DNA of 64,000 nt from CAIYYO01 sp049299895. GTDB taxonomy: Archaea > Altiarchaeota > Altiarchaeia > IMC4 > QMZM01. The notes beneath the pieces were generated by a model. It made no database searches and was not told the DNA's origin. It saw only the letters and a program-made list of their open reading frames with translations. The stretch spans positions 7,061 to 71,060 of the forward strand of contig JBAQYF010000006.1 of the NCBI GenBank assembly GCA_049299895.1, read 5' to 3'. Both the position numbers and the translations under genes were made by a program. Shown in pieces: positions 56,564-64,000 of the stretch (its first letter is position 1; each line of letters opens with the position of its first letter).

Positions 56564-58481
56564 AATAAGGATTATTTACCTGTTAGCGGTTTTAGCATTA
56601 TTGCTGCACGTATCCGCCGGCGCATGGGCGATCACTAATACCAAGCCGGTAGCGGACGCCAATTATATAGAAGCGGAGAAAGCATACAACCGGACTGAAT
56701 ACATAAACGCCAGCGACGCTGCCAATAGAGCCCTCAGGTATTATCTGGACGGCGGATACATGGACGGCGTCATGAAGACCAATGAGCTAATCGGCAAGAT
56801 AGACGAAGGGCTGAAAAAATTCGGGGAGAACTTCTATAAGGAAGGCTTAAAATATTTCAACAACGGGGATTACGACAAAGCAATAGAGAACGCGCAAAAG
56901 GCCAGAAGCTACTATGAGGCAATAAAAGCAGACAGCACGGAGGTGCAGAAATGCGATCAATTAATTAGCAAAGCGGAGATTAATAAAAAAGAAGGTAACG
57001 TCAAGAGAGCAGATACAGTTTATACGAATGCTGTGAAGTTCTATGAATCGGGAGACTACAAGAACTCCCGCCAGATGGCATCAGAGGCTCTCATTGTATA
57101 CAACCAGTCCAGCTACCAGGAGGGCATACTCAAGTGCAATGCCTTGATAATGGAGATAGACAGGAGGATCCAGCAGATAAGGGCTGCTGCGGATGTCAAC
57201 GACCTAAAAGCCAACGAGGCATATAAGAGGCTGAATGAAAACAAGAACTTTGAGGACTACAAAGAGGTAATAACATACGCAACGGAAGCCAAGAAATTAT
57301 ACGCTCAGGTCGGATATGAACCGGGCTACAACCACTCGGTAGAACTCATAACCGATGCCAACAATATCATGTACGGCATGGAAGAAGCCTTCAAGCTCAA
57401 GGCGGACGCCAAATTCAACGAAGGCAGGAACGCCTATCTACTGGGGAGAGGGAGCCCAGACGAGAAAGACAAAAGGAACTACTTTGAGAATGCAAGCAAA
57501 GCATATACCGAAGCCAAGGCCATTTACTATCAGTTATTGAACTGGGCCAAGGACATACAGAATCCAGATAAGGAGAATTATTATTCTGATCTGGTCAATC
57601 AATGCAGCGGCAGGGTAGGGGAGGTACAGAAAGAAATCGAGAGCATAAACCTCGGGAAAAAAGCAGAAGAACTTTATATGGATGGTTACACGCTATTCAC
57701 GAAGGGCGACTGTATCAACGCCAGTTCGCCCGCAACAGATGCCAAAACGCTTTTCTCCAGGGTGAACGACATATCAGGCGTCTTCAAGGCGGATACCCTT
57801 ATATACCAGATAAACGACTGCAACGTCAAGATCGCCGAAGCGGAGGCATTTTTAAAGAACGTCAGCAAGTATTACAACATCGCAGATTATGGGAACGCAA
57901 CAAGCGAACTTGAAAAGGCCACAAAGATATACGAGAAGATAAAGAACCAAAACGGCATAAACAGCTGCACGCAATTAAAGCAGAAAATATCGGACAGCAT
58001 ATCGGCCAAGAAAAACGCAGACCTGCTTTTAGCTCAGGCACAAATAGACTACGAGAAAAGAAAATTCGAGGACTCCAGGCAGGGTGCGGAAAAGGCGAAG
58101 AAGACATACACCGAAATAAACTATTTAGCGGGCATAGGGAATGCAACCGCGCTCATAAAGAATAACAACGACCTTGAAAGAAAGCTCAACGAGCAGGCCC
58201 AGATAAACATGTTTATCACGGCAGGCGCAATCGTTGCAGCAATAGTCCTGGTCGTGATCGGCACATGGGTCCGCAGGATGCAGAGGGATAAAAAGGAGAA
58301 AGAGAATCAGCTATCCGAGAAGAGGACACTGGAAGAAGCCATGAGAAGAAAGCAGAATGAAGAAAGGCTCGCCGAGGAAGCAAAGCTAAAGGAGCTAGAC
58401 GAAGAGCGCAGAAGGCTTAAGGAGATGATAGCAGAGGAGATGAGAAAGATAGAGGTAGAAAAAAGGGGACGCGAGCTTTAA
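56550..58481 (+). CDS. TPR-repeat membrane protein with coiled-coil tail
   Basis: 643 residues: a signal peptide (IIYLLAVLALLLHVSAGAWA), nine or ten TPR-like repeats (A-x-x-F/Y-x-x-G-D/N-Y-x-x-A pattern, e.g. GLKYFNNGDYDKAIENAQKA), a transmembrane helix at ~553-575 (MFITAGAIVAAIVLVVIGTW), then a cytoplasmic, strongly charged coiled coil of ~70 residues. Extracytoplasmic TPRs usually hold protein partners. Partner of the propeller/TPR protein encoded just upstream; the pair may form a surface or export complex. Function not deducible. Confidence 0.75.
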   Translation: MKNNKIRIIYLLAVLALLLHVSAGAWAITNTKPVADANYIEAEKAYNRTEYINASDAANRALRYYLDGGYMDGVMKTNELIGKIDEGLKKFGENFYKEGLKYFNNGDYDKAIENAQKARSYYEAIKADSTEVQKCDQLISKAEINKKEGNVKRADTVYTNAVKFYESGDYKNSRQMASEALIVYNQSSYQEGILKCNALIMEIDRRIQQIRAAADVNDLKANEAYKRLNENKNFEDYKEVITYATEAKKLYAQVGYEPGYNHSVELITDANNIMYGMEEAFKLKADAKFNEGRNAYLLGRGSPDEKDKRNYFENASKAYTEAKAIYYQLLNWAKDIQNPDKENYYSDLVNQCSGRVGEVQKEIESINLGKKAEELYMDGYTLFTKGDCINASSPATDAKTLFSRVNDISGVFKADTLIYQINDCNVKIAEAEAFLKNVSKYYNIADYGNATSELEKATKIYEKIKNQNGINSCTQLKQKISDSISAKKNADLLLAQAQIDYEKRKFEDSRQGAEKAKKTYTEINYLAGIGNATALIKNNNDLERKLNEQAQINMFITAGAIVAAIVLVVIGTWVRRMQRDKKEKENQLSEKRTLEEAMRRKQNEERLAEEAKLKELDEERRRLKEMIAEEMRKIEVEKRGREL

Positions 58482-58543
58482 CGTCTTTGGACAGTACTGC
58501 GTTTATTTCTTTTTCTATATATCTTTCTTTTTCTGATTTTTCC

Positions 58544-58645
58544 AGGATTATAATCCTGCCCGACCGCGTGGTTTTCAACCACCCGGTTCATGGCCTGACC
58601 CTCCCCGGGTGCTTGCACCTATGGTGCATGAGCGACGATCGCTCA
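58544..58645. repeat. cluster of four perfect hairpins upstream of glyS
   Basis: AGGATT-AT-AATCCT (58544-58557), GTGGTT-TTC-AACCAC (58568-58582), GGTGC-TT-GCACC (58608-58619) and TGAGCGA-CGA-TCGCTCA (58629-58645). Spacing between them is ~10-26 bases. A word after the second (CCCGGTTCATGGCC) resembles the one between the paired hairpins at 15541 (ACAGTTCATGACC), which suggests a related element. Confidence 0.55.
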
Positions 58646-58773
58646 CACTCGCTTCGCCCGGCAGCACTGACGGAATTATTTTGGACCGCCCAGGATGATG
58701 TTTTATAAACGACCCTCTCTCCACTTAAGGATTTTCCAAGATTAAAACCCTGAATTCCATACTTTAGATTAGA

Positions 58774-60204
58774 ATGAAAAAGGACGTCTTTGAGGTATTC
58801 AAGAGGAGGGGCATAGTCTACCCGTCATTCGAGATATACGGGGGGCTTTCCGGATTCTACGACTACGGACCGATAGGCGCAAGAATCAAACAGAACGTAG
58901 AAAACCTCATCAGGGAGTATTACGTCATCGGCGAAGGCTGCATGGAAGTGGAATGCCCGACCATCTCTCCAGAGAATGTGTGGATCGCTTCAGGCCATGT
59001 GAAGAGCTTCTCGGACATGTTGACCGAGTGCACCAAATGCGGGGAGTCCTACAGGGCTGATCACATAATAGAGAATCACAAGAATATTTCCTGCGCGGGG
59101 AAAAGCCCGGAGGAATTACACCAGATAATCTTTGACGAGAAAATCAGATGCCCCAAATGCAAAGGAGAATTGGGGAATGTCTACAACTACAACCTCATGT
59201 TCAAGACGGAAACAGGCAACCCGGGAAAGGTCGCCTACCTGCGGCCTGAGACCGCGCAGACTACGTATCTTGCCTTCCGCAGGCTCTGGGAGATAGCAAG
59301 AAAGAAATTGCCTTTCGGAGTATTGCAGATAGGCCACTCCTTCAGGAACGAGATATCCCCAAGGCAGGGGATGATACGCCTCAGGGAATTCAACCAGGCG
59401 GAACTACAGTACTTCACTGACCCGGAGAACAAGAAGGCAGAGAACCTGGCGGCGGTAGCCGATATAAAGGTGAAGATGTTCACGAAGGATGAAAAAGAGA
59501 TCGTTACGACAATAGGAGAAGCCGTTTCTTCCGGGATAATAAAGATAGAACTCATCGCCTACTTCCTTGGAAGGTCCATTCAGCTCTTCACAGAGATGGG
59601 CATAAACAGGGATGCATTGCAGCTGCGCCAGCACATGGACGATGAGCGGGCCTTTTATTCTTCCGACACGTGGGACGTTGAGTACATGAGCGAGAACATG
59701 GGAAAGATAGAGATCCTCGGAATATCCGACAGGACGGACTATGATCTTTCGGCGCATATGAAGCTCTCGGGAGAAGACATGTCGGTCAATATCGAGGGAA
59801 GAAAGTTCGTCCCCCACATAGTGGAGGTCGCCTACGGGATAGACCGGCCTATATACTGCCTCCTGGAATCCTGCTATGCCGAAGAAGCGGACAGGACCAT
59901 AATGAAGTTCCCGCATAAGGTCGCACCATACCTTGCGGCGGTCTTCCCGCTCGTTAACAAGGACGGAGTGGACGATAAAGCAAAAGAAGTCTTCGACCTG
60001 CTCAGAAAGAAGAGGACATACGTCTTATACGACTACTCGGGGAGCATCGGCAGGCGCTACGCGCGGGCGGACGAAATAGGCGTCCCGTATTGCATTACCA
60101 TAGACTACGACACGATAAAAGACAGTACAGTAACAGTAAGGAACAGGGATACGAAAGAACAGAAGAGAGTAAAGATAGAGGAGCTCACAGGAGCTCTCAT
60201 CTGA
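58774..60204 (+). CDS. glyS: glycyl-tRNA synthetase (class II, archaeal/eukaryotic type)
   Basis: 476 residues. N-terminal motif YGGLSGFYDYGPIGARIK, a zinc-binding pair (CTKCG and CPKC), motif 2 around FRNEISPRQGMIRLREF, the glycine-specific EFNQAELQ segment, and motif 3 GIDRPIYCLLE. The C-terminal anticodon-binding domain is present (PYLAAVFPLVNKD onwards). Charges tRNA-Gly. At 476 residues it is shorter than most archaeal GlyRS (about 550-580), so insertions are reduced; all catalytic motifs are intact. Confidence 0.95.
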   Translation: MKKDVFEVFKRRGIVYPSFEIYGGLSGFYDYGPIGARIKQNVENLIREYYVIGEGCMEVECPTISPENVWIASGHVKSFSDMLTECTKCGESYRADHIIENHKNISCAGKSPEELHQIIFDEKIRCPKCKGELGNVYNYNLMFKTETGNPGKVAYLRPETAQTTYLAFRRLWEIARKKLPFGVLQIGHSFRNEISPRQGMIRLREFNQAELQYFTDPENKKAENLAAVADIKVKMFTKDEKEIVTTIGEAVSSGIIKIELIAYFLGRSIQLFTEMGINRDALQLRQHMDDERAFYSSDTWDVEYMSENMGKIEILGISDRTDYDLSAHMKLSGEDMSVNIEGRKFVPHIVEVAYGIDRPIYCLLESCYAEEADRTIMKFPHKVAPYLAAVFPLVNKDGVDDKAKEVFDLLRKKRTYVLYDYSGSIGRRYARADEIGVPYCITIDYDTIKDSTVTVRNRDTKEQKRVKIEELTGALI

Positions 60205-60228
60205 TATTTTTCAATTATCCGGTTTCCA

Positions 60229-61170
60229 TTACGGGCATCCTACGAAATTTCCGCCTTCATCGCAGCAGTCACAGGGAGATATCAGTTCCACGACGGGGGG
60301 ATTGTCGATTAATGCGCATTTCCATTCGGCGCTGATGCAGTTGTTTTCCTCGTTAAGCTCGCTTACTTCCCCGTCGGAGTCTACGCAGACACTAACAGTG
60401 AAACCCTCGCCGGGGCACGGAACCGGGTAGTTCTGGCCGGATGATTCTACGCGCGGACCTGTACCGTTACCGATAGACACGACCGTAGGATTGGTTGTAA
60501 CACCGTTAACGGATATGGATGAATGACTCTGCCCTGCAACGTTATCCCCCGGGTTGCTTATCACGTATTTTATCGGCCCGGATGGGTTGCTTGCCGGGGG
60601 AGTTGTAGGTCTTACTTTGACCCCTCCGACGTCAACGTATAGGTCATCTATCGTCAGGTCCGCTTGCGGCGGAATCGTTGTTGTTGTCACGCTGCCTTCT
60701 TCCACTGGCCCCCTGACGGTTCCCTTGCTTACATACGCTGCCCCGGAGGCAACATCTATATAGCTTATCGTCACTTCGGCGATATAGCCGCTTCCTCTTA
60801 CGAATTTATCGGAAAGCGACGGCGAATCGGAGCAAGTCATTATTATTATAGCGCTTCGCCCGGGTTCCATAAGAACAGTACCTGCGCTGTCGCATGACAC
60901 TTCGTCTAACGCCACGTGCATCCCTATTATCTGTACCTTGTCGCCCGCCCAGTTCTCCACCCTGGAGACTACCTGGTTGGAATCCATATAGACCCCCCAG
61001 TCGACAGGCATCAATTGCGAGAATCCATACTTCGTCTTTTCAACGGGAGCAGGCATGAATAGCCCCATCTGGGACATGAGTATCACCGCACCGATGCCCA
61101 CGACAAAAATCCAGCCATATGTCATCACCATATCCACTCCTGACTGACCCCGCCGATTATTGCAATTCAT
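60229..61170 (-). CDS. type IV pilin-like surface protein with CARDB domain
   Basis: 313 residues. The N-terminus RRGQSGVDMVMTYGWIFVVG is the pilin-like pattern of many archaea: a basic-Gly cleavage site followed by a hydrophobic helix starting at the Gln-Ser. Then a beta-rich domain, a TTTTIPP linker, a CARDB-like module (ending EVSELNEENNCISAEW), and a Cys-rich tail (CDCCDEGGNFVGC). It would be processed by a class III (PibD-type) peptidase rather than by the signal peptidases at 30-32 kb. No assembly ATPase or platform protein is encoded nearby. Confidence 0.7.
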   Translation of the reverse strand: MNCNNRRGQSGVDMVMTYGWIFVVGIGAVILMSQMGLFMPAPVEKTKYGFSQLMPVDWGVYMDSNQVVSRVENWAGDKVQIIGMHVALDEVSCDSAGTVLMEPGRSAIIIMTCSDSPSLSDKFVRGSGYIAEVTISYIDVASGAAYVSKGTVRGPVEEGSVTTTTIPPQADLTIDDLYVDVGGVKVRPTTPPASNPSGPIKYVISNPGDNVAGQSHSSISVNGVTTNPTVVSIGNGTGPRVESSGQNYPVPCPGEGFTVSVCVDSDGEVSELNEENNCISAEWKCALIDNPPVVELISPCDCCDEGGNFVGCP

Positions 61171-61232
61171 TTTAGATGTGAAATTATACTTTGATTAGAA
61201 ATAGGAGTTACTACTATTTATAGTTTAGGTAT

Positions 61233-61994
61233 TCAATGATAGATGTATATCTCATCAAAAAGCTTCTCCTGGCGCAGCTTAAGCCTCTGGTTGTTGGAAA
61301 GATGCAGCAGCGAAATGAGCGTCGAAACAATCTCTTCCCGGCTCTGCACAAGTTCCGAGAACATAACCGAATCCCTGCTTGCAAGTATCAAAATCACCCG
61401 CTCGTATGTTTCTTCTATCAGGAACTTTATCTCAGTACGCATGGCTATTACAAGGTTTCTTTCCACGGGTCTTTCAGGCAGCCTGCTCTTGATAGCCTTA
61501 TCCTCCAGGACCTCCTGGATCGCGGCTATAAGCTCCAGAGCAGTTATGCGTCTTTTTAGGACTCTGTTAGGCTTCACAAGAATATCCAAAGCTCCGCCTA
61601 CGTTCCCTCCATTGCCCGCACCTATCAGGCTGCCCATGCTGGAATCCTGCGAATCGATGCCGTCCAATGAAGGGTCCGAATCGTCCATAAAGTCCTCGGT
61701 AGAAAACGTCTGTTCTCCTCCTGCAAAGCCCACGAACTGCGCCTTCATCCGGAGAAGAACGCTGCTTACGATAACGACGTTTGCGGGGATGCGAAAATTC
61801 ATCTCCTCCATTTCTGACACCCGGGTAGAATAACGGCTTGCAAGAAGGGATATGTCGATGTCCCAGGGATCCAGGGTATTGATTATCTCATATAGTATGT
61901 CCCTCCAAAAAGAAGTGCCTATCTTCGCTTCCAAAGCCTCCTGCGATGCAACGGCTGACACCGCGGGAACAGGCCCACTCTCAAATACATCCAT
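61233..61994 (-). CDS. scpA: segregation and condensation protein A
   Basis: 253 residues from the ATG at 61994. An N-terminal FWRDILYEIINTLDPWDIDISLLA segment, in which ScpA binds the Smc head, a variable acidic middle, and a C-terminal winged-helix (VMFSELVQSREEIVSTLISLLHLSNNQRLKLRQEKLFDEIYI). The longer frame to 62111 adds a hydrophobic stretch unlike ScpA. It is the kleisin subunit of the Smc complex in chromosome compaction. Smc and ScpB are not encoded in this window. Confidence 0.85.
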   Translation of the reverse strand: MDVFESGPVPAVSAVASQEALEAKIGTSFWRDILYEIINTLDPWDIDISLLASRYSTRVSEMEEMNFRIPANVVIVSSVLLRMKAQFVGFAGGEQTFSTEDFMDDSDPSLDGIDSQDSSMGSLIGAGNGGNVGGALDILVKPNRVLKRRITALELIAAIQEVLEDKAIKSRLPERPVERNLVIAMRTEIKFLIEETYERVILILASRDSVMFSELVQSREEIVSTLISLLHLSNNQRLKLRQEKLFDEIYIYH

Positions 61995-62142
61995 AACCAA
62001 AGACCCATAAAAAAAAGGGTAATTAAATAATCCCCCAATCAAGTATAAATACGCAAAATATCCGTACAGGACGCACTTTCCAGGGGAAAAAACAAGAAAA
62101 TAAAGAATCAAATGCGACTAAACCGGGCAAGAATCCCCCGGA

Positions 62143-64000
62143 TCACAGGTACAAGTCCCATACTTCCATATTACACCTGTAATAATGACCGTCAGATTTC
62201 AATACGATATTCCCGGTTTTATAGCATCCGCAATTATAACCGCAACCGGCAGGATCGCAGCAGTATCCGTTCTGGCACGATATGCCCCCGCTAGGGTTAC
62301 ACTGAGAGTCGCTCGTGCACGGCATACATTTATCAGCATACCACTCTTCCATCCAACAGATCTGATAGGTATTAGCCCCGCATGCTCCGGTATACTTCCT
62401 AGACTTCTTGTCGCCCCAGCATTTTGTGCCGTATCCGCACTCCATCATCATATTGCAGCATACCCCGTTGTTGCAGCTATAGAAATCAAGATCGCACGAA
62501 CTCGGGCAGCTTCCATGGTTGCTATTACCAGTACTCACCGACCTCGAACAATCAGGCGCATTGGTGGTAGGAGTAACGACGATTGTCGTGGTCGTAGTCC
62601 ATGAACCGCCGTTACACTTCCAATTGCTGTATAAGGCAGCATTCGCATAACACGCGCTGGAATAAACGCAGTCCGTGGAAGAATCACAGCATGCATCATC
62701 AGCCCCGTCAGTCGTGCACCCCGAAGAGCAGACCCTTGTCCTCTTATTCTCGCCCGCATCGTCGCTACAGCAAGTTGTTCCCGCAACCTCCCCACCGATA
62801 CCCCAATAACCCGAGGCCGCCTTTATACACTGGCATGCAGCGCTGCCCCCGTCCCCGTCCCCGAGAGTTGACCCGGAACGATCACAGCTTCCGCCGCCGT
62901 CGCAGTAGCCCTGGGTCCAGTAAGGCGTGCCGCCGTTACCGTACGCATTGTCGGTGTTTTGCGCGTTGGTACAGCCGTATGCTGCATTACATACCCCGGC
63001 CACCTCACTCCCGCCGCTGCAGATATTCGCCGCCGCAACAACAGCGGATCCCCCGCCGGAGTTACAAGCGCCCGCACCATTACAATTACCATTCGGACCG
63101 GTCTTAACGCAGCTTCCGGAACAACCATTCCAAGAAGCAGCACACTCGTTCTGATAATCGCTTCCGCTGGCAGTGTTAACGCAGTTTCCAACGCCATTAC
63201 AGGACTGGCAGACACTCCCGCAATCTGTTCCCGTTGCATACGCCGAATTACCACAAGCATAACTGCTACAAGTAGCATCCCCGCAAGCGCCAAATGTATC
63301 GGGACAAGTCTGACAGCTATAAGAAGTACTAGAACCGGAACAACCACACGAAGCAACAGTCCCGGAACAACGAGCATTATCCCCACGACATGCCCCTGCA
63401 CCATTACACTCATCACAGTTACCGGCACAATCACCATAAGTATCCGCATCAGCCGCAACATAAGAACAACCAAAAGAAGAACCACTACAACCCTGACAAG
63501 TACCACAACCCTGCTTACCCGCAGAAAGATACTGGCAAGCGCTCGCACCATTACAATTCGCACCGGCGCAAGCGCCAAAAGACCCGGGACACTCACCATA
63601 CGTATCCGACCCCGAAGCAACCTGAGCACAAGCAAAACCAGAACCACTACAACCCTGACAAGTACCACAACCCTGCTTACCCGCAGCCAAATAACCACAA
63701 GCACCCGCACCATTACAACTGGCACCGGCACAAGTACCATACGACCCGGGGCACTCGTTCTGATAATCGCCCCCGCTGGCAGTATCTATACACGCGCCCG
63801 CACCATTACAGGACTCACAGACACTTCCGCAATCGGTTCCCGTTGCATACGCTGAATTACCACAAGCATAACTACTACAAGTAGCTTCTCCACACGCCCC
63901 GAAAGTATCGGCACAACTCAGACAACTATAAGAAGTACCCGAACCGGAACAACCACACGAAGCAACAGTACCAGAACAACGAGCATTATCCCCACGACAT
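62143..64000 (-). CDS. Cys-rich internally repetitive surface protein (5' truncated)
   Basis: At least ~619 residues; the frame is open to the window edge, so the N-terminus lies beyond. Residues per repeat: a ~200-residue unit beginning RGDNARCSGTVASCGCSGS occurs twice (63791-64000 repeats 63182-63391 at a 609-base offset), and a 54-residue unit with KQGCGTCQGCSGS occurs twice (162-base offset). Cys makes up more than 10 %. Later come a CCSDDAGENKRTRVCSSGC segment, one TTTTIVVTPTT linker, and a Cys-rich C-terminus. Short Gly/Cys repeats suggest an extended disulphide-bonded stalk. No membrane anchor visible. Reads into the scpA promoter region at its end. Confidence 0.7.
   Translation of the reverse strand, partial: CRGDNARCSGTVASCGCSGSGTSYSCLSCADTFGACGEATCSSYACGNSAYATGTDCGSVCESCNGAGACIDTASGGDYQNECPGSYGTCAGASCNGAGACGYLAAGKQGCGTCQGCSGSGFACAQVASGSDTYGECPGSFGACAGANCNGASACQYLSAGKQGCGTCQGCSGSSFGCSYVAADADTYGDCAGNCDECNGAGACRGDNARCSGTVASCGCSGSSTSYSCQTCPDTFGACGDATCSSYACGNSAYATGTDCGSVCQSCNGVGNCVNTASGSDYQNECAASWNGCSGSCVKTGPNGNCNGAGACNSGGGSAVVAAANICSGGSEVAGVCNAAYGCTNAQNTDNAYGNGGTPYWTQGYCDGGGSCDRSGSTLGDGDGGSAACQCIKAASGYWGIGGEVAGTTCCSDDAGENKRTRVCSSGCTTDGADDACCDSSTDCVYSSACYANAALYSNWKCNGGSWTTTTTIVVTPTTNAPDCSRSVSTGNSNHGSCPSSCDLDFYSCNNGVCCNMMMECGYGTKCWGDKKSRKYTGACGANTYQICWMEEWYADKCMPCTSDSQCNPSGGISCQNGYCCDPAGCGYNCGCYKTGNIVLKSDGHYYRCNMEVWDLYL

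Noticed and set aside
62601..63884. Plus-strand frames rich in Arg, Thr or Tyr/His opposite the Cys-rich protein
   Set aside because: They result from antisense reading of a repetitive TGT/GGT-rich gene and share its repeat periods.

Overview
The window is from an archaeon, probably a euryarchaeal or DPANN-like lineage; I cannot place it at phylum level. Evidence: a 16S / tRNA-Ala(TGC) / 23S operon with archaeal processing stems, one of them a textbook 3-4-3 bulge-helix-bulge; an archaeal RNase P RNA; tRNA-His with encoded G-1 and no encoded CCA; TATA-type, nearly leaderless starts; and archaeal-type genes (NurA, DUF116, Ser-His signal peptidases, pilin-like N-terminus, COG1361 export operon). 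Many secreted or membrane-anchored proteins carry long Thr runs, Cys-rich repeats, LamG, RCC1 or PKD-type modules, as is common in uncultivated archaea.

Layout. 1-1.3 kb: a partial ORF and an acylphosphatase-domain protein. 1.55-7.3 kb: an AT-rich accessory island of four different PD-(D/E)XK-type nuclease-like genes (FokI-like, DUF3883, a variant lacking the catalytic Lys, Mrr-like) with no methyltransferase. 7.3-9.1 kb: a drug-type ABC exporter. 9.1-14.1 kb: a frame-broken conserved gene and Thr-rich surface proteins. 14.3-19.9 kb: a MacB-like export operon (GbsR-type regulator, ATPase, COG1361 surface protein, two permeases). 19.9-23.4 kb: Ca2+/Na+ exchanger, UbiB-family kinase, phasin-like protein and a truncated CHASE4 sensor. 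23.4-27.2 kb: a frame-broken LamG surface protein. 27.5-33.9 kb: NurA, CorA, a small membrane protein, twin signal peptidases, aminotransferase, DUF116. 33.9-44.7 kb: one ~3,600-residue surface protein. 44.8-45.1 kb: RNase P RNA. 45.5-47.0 kb: Cys-rich secreted protein. 47.3-52.3 kb: rRNA operon. 52.3-53.5 kb: noncoding DNA with hairpins and tRNA-His. 53.5-60.2 kb: zinc-ribbon protein, GalT, propeller/TPR membrane proteins, GlyRS. 60.2-64 kb: pilin-like protein, ScpA and a Cys-rich repeat protein running off the right edge.

The signal peptidases, MacB-like operon, pilin-like protein and at least seven secreted or anchored proteins point to a cell investing heavily in its surface. The least explained items are the nuclease island, hairpin clusters recurring in intergenic DNA, an RCC1 propeller inserted in a LamG domain, a lost base pair in the 16S 530-loop pseudoknot, and four reading-frame breaks, three at homopolymer runs, which are either sequencing errors or phase-variable loci.
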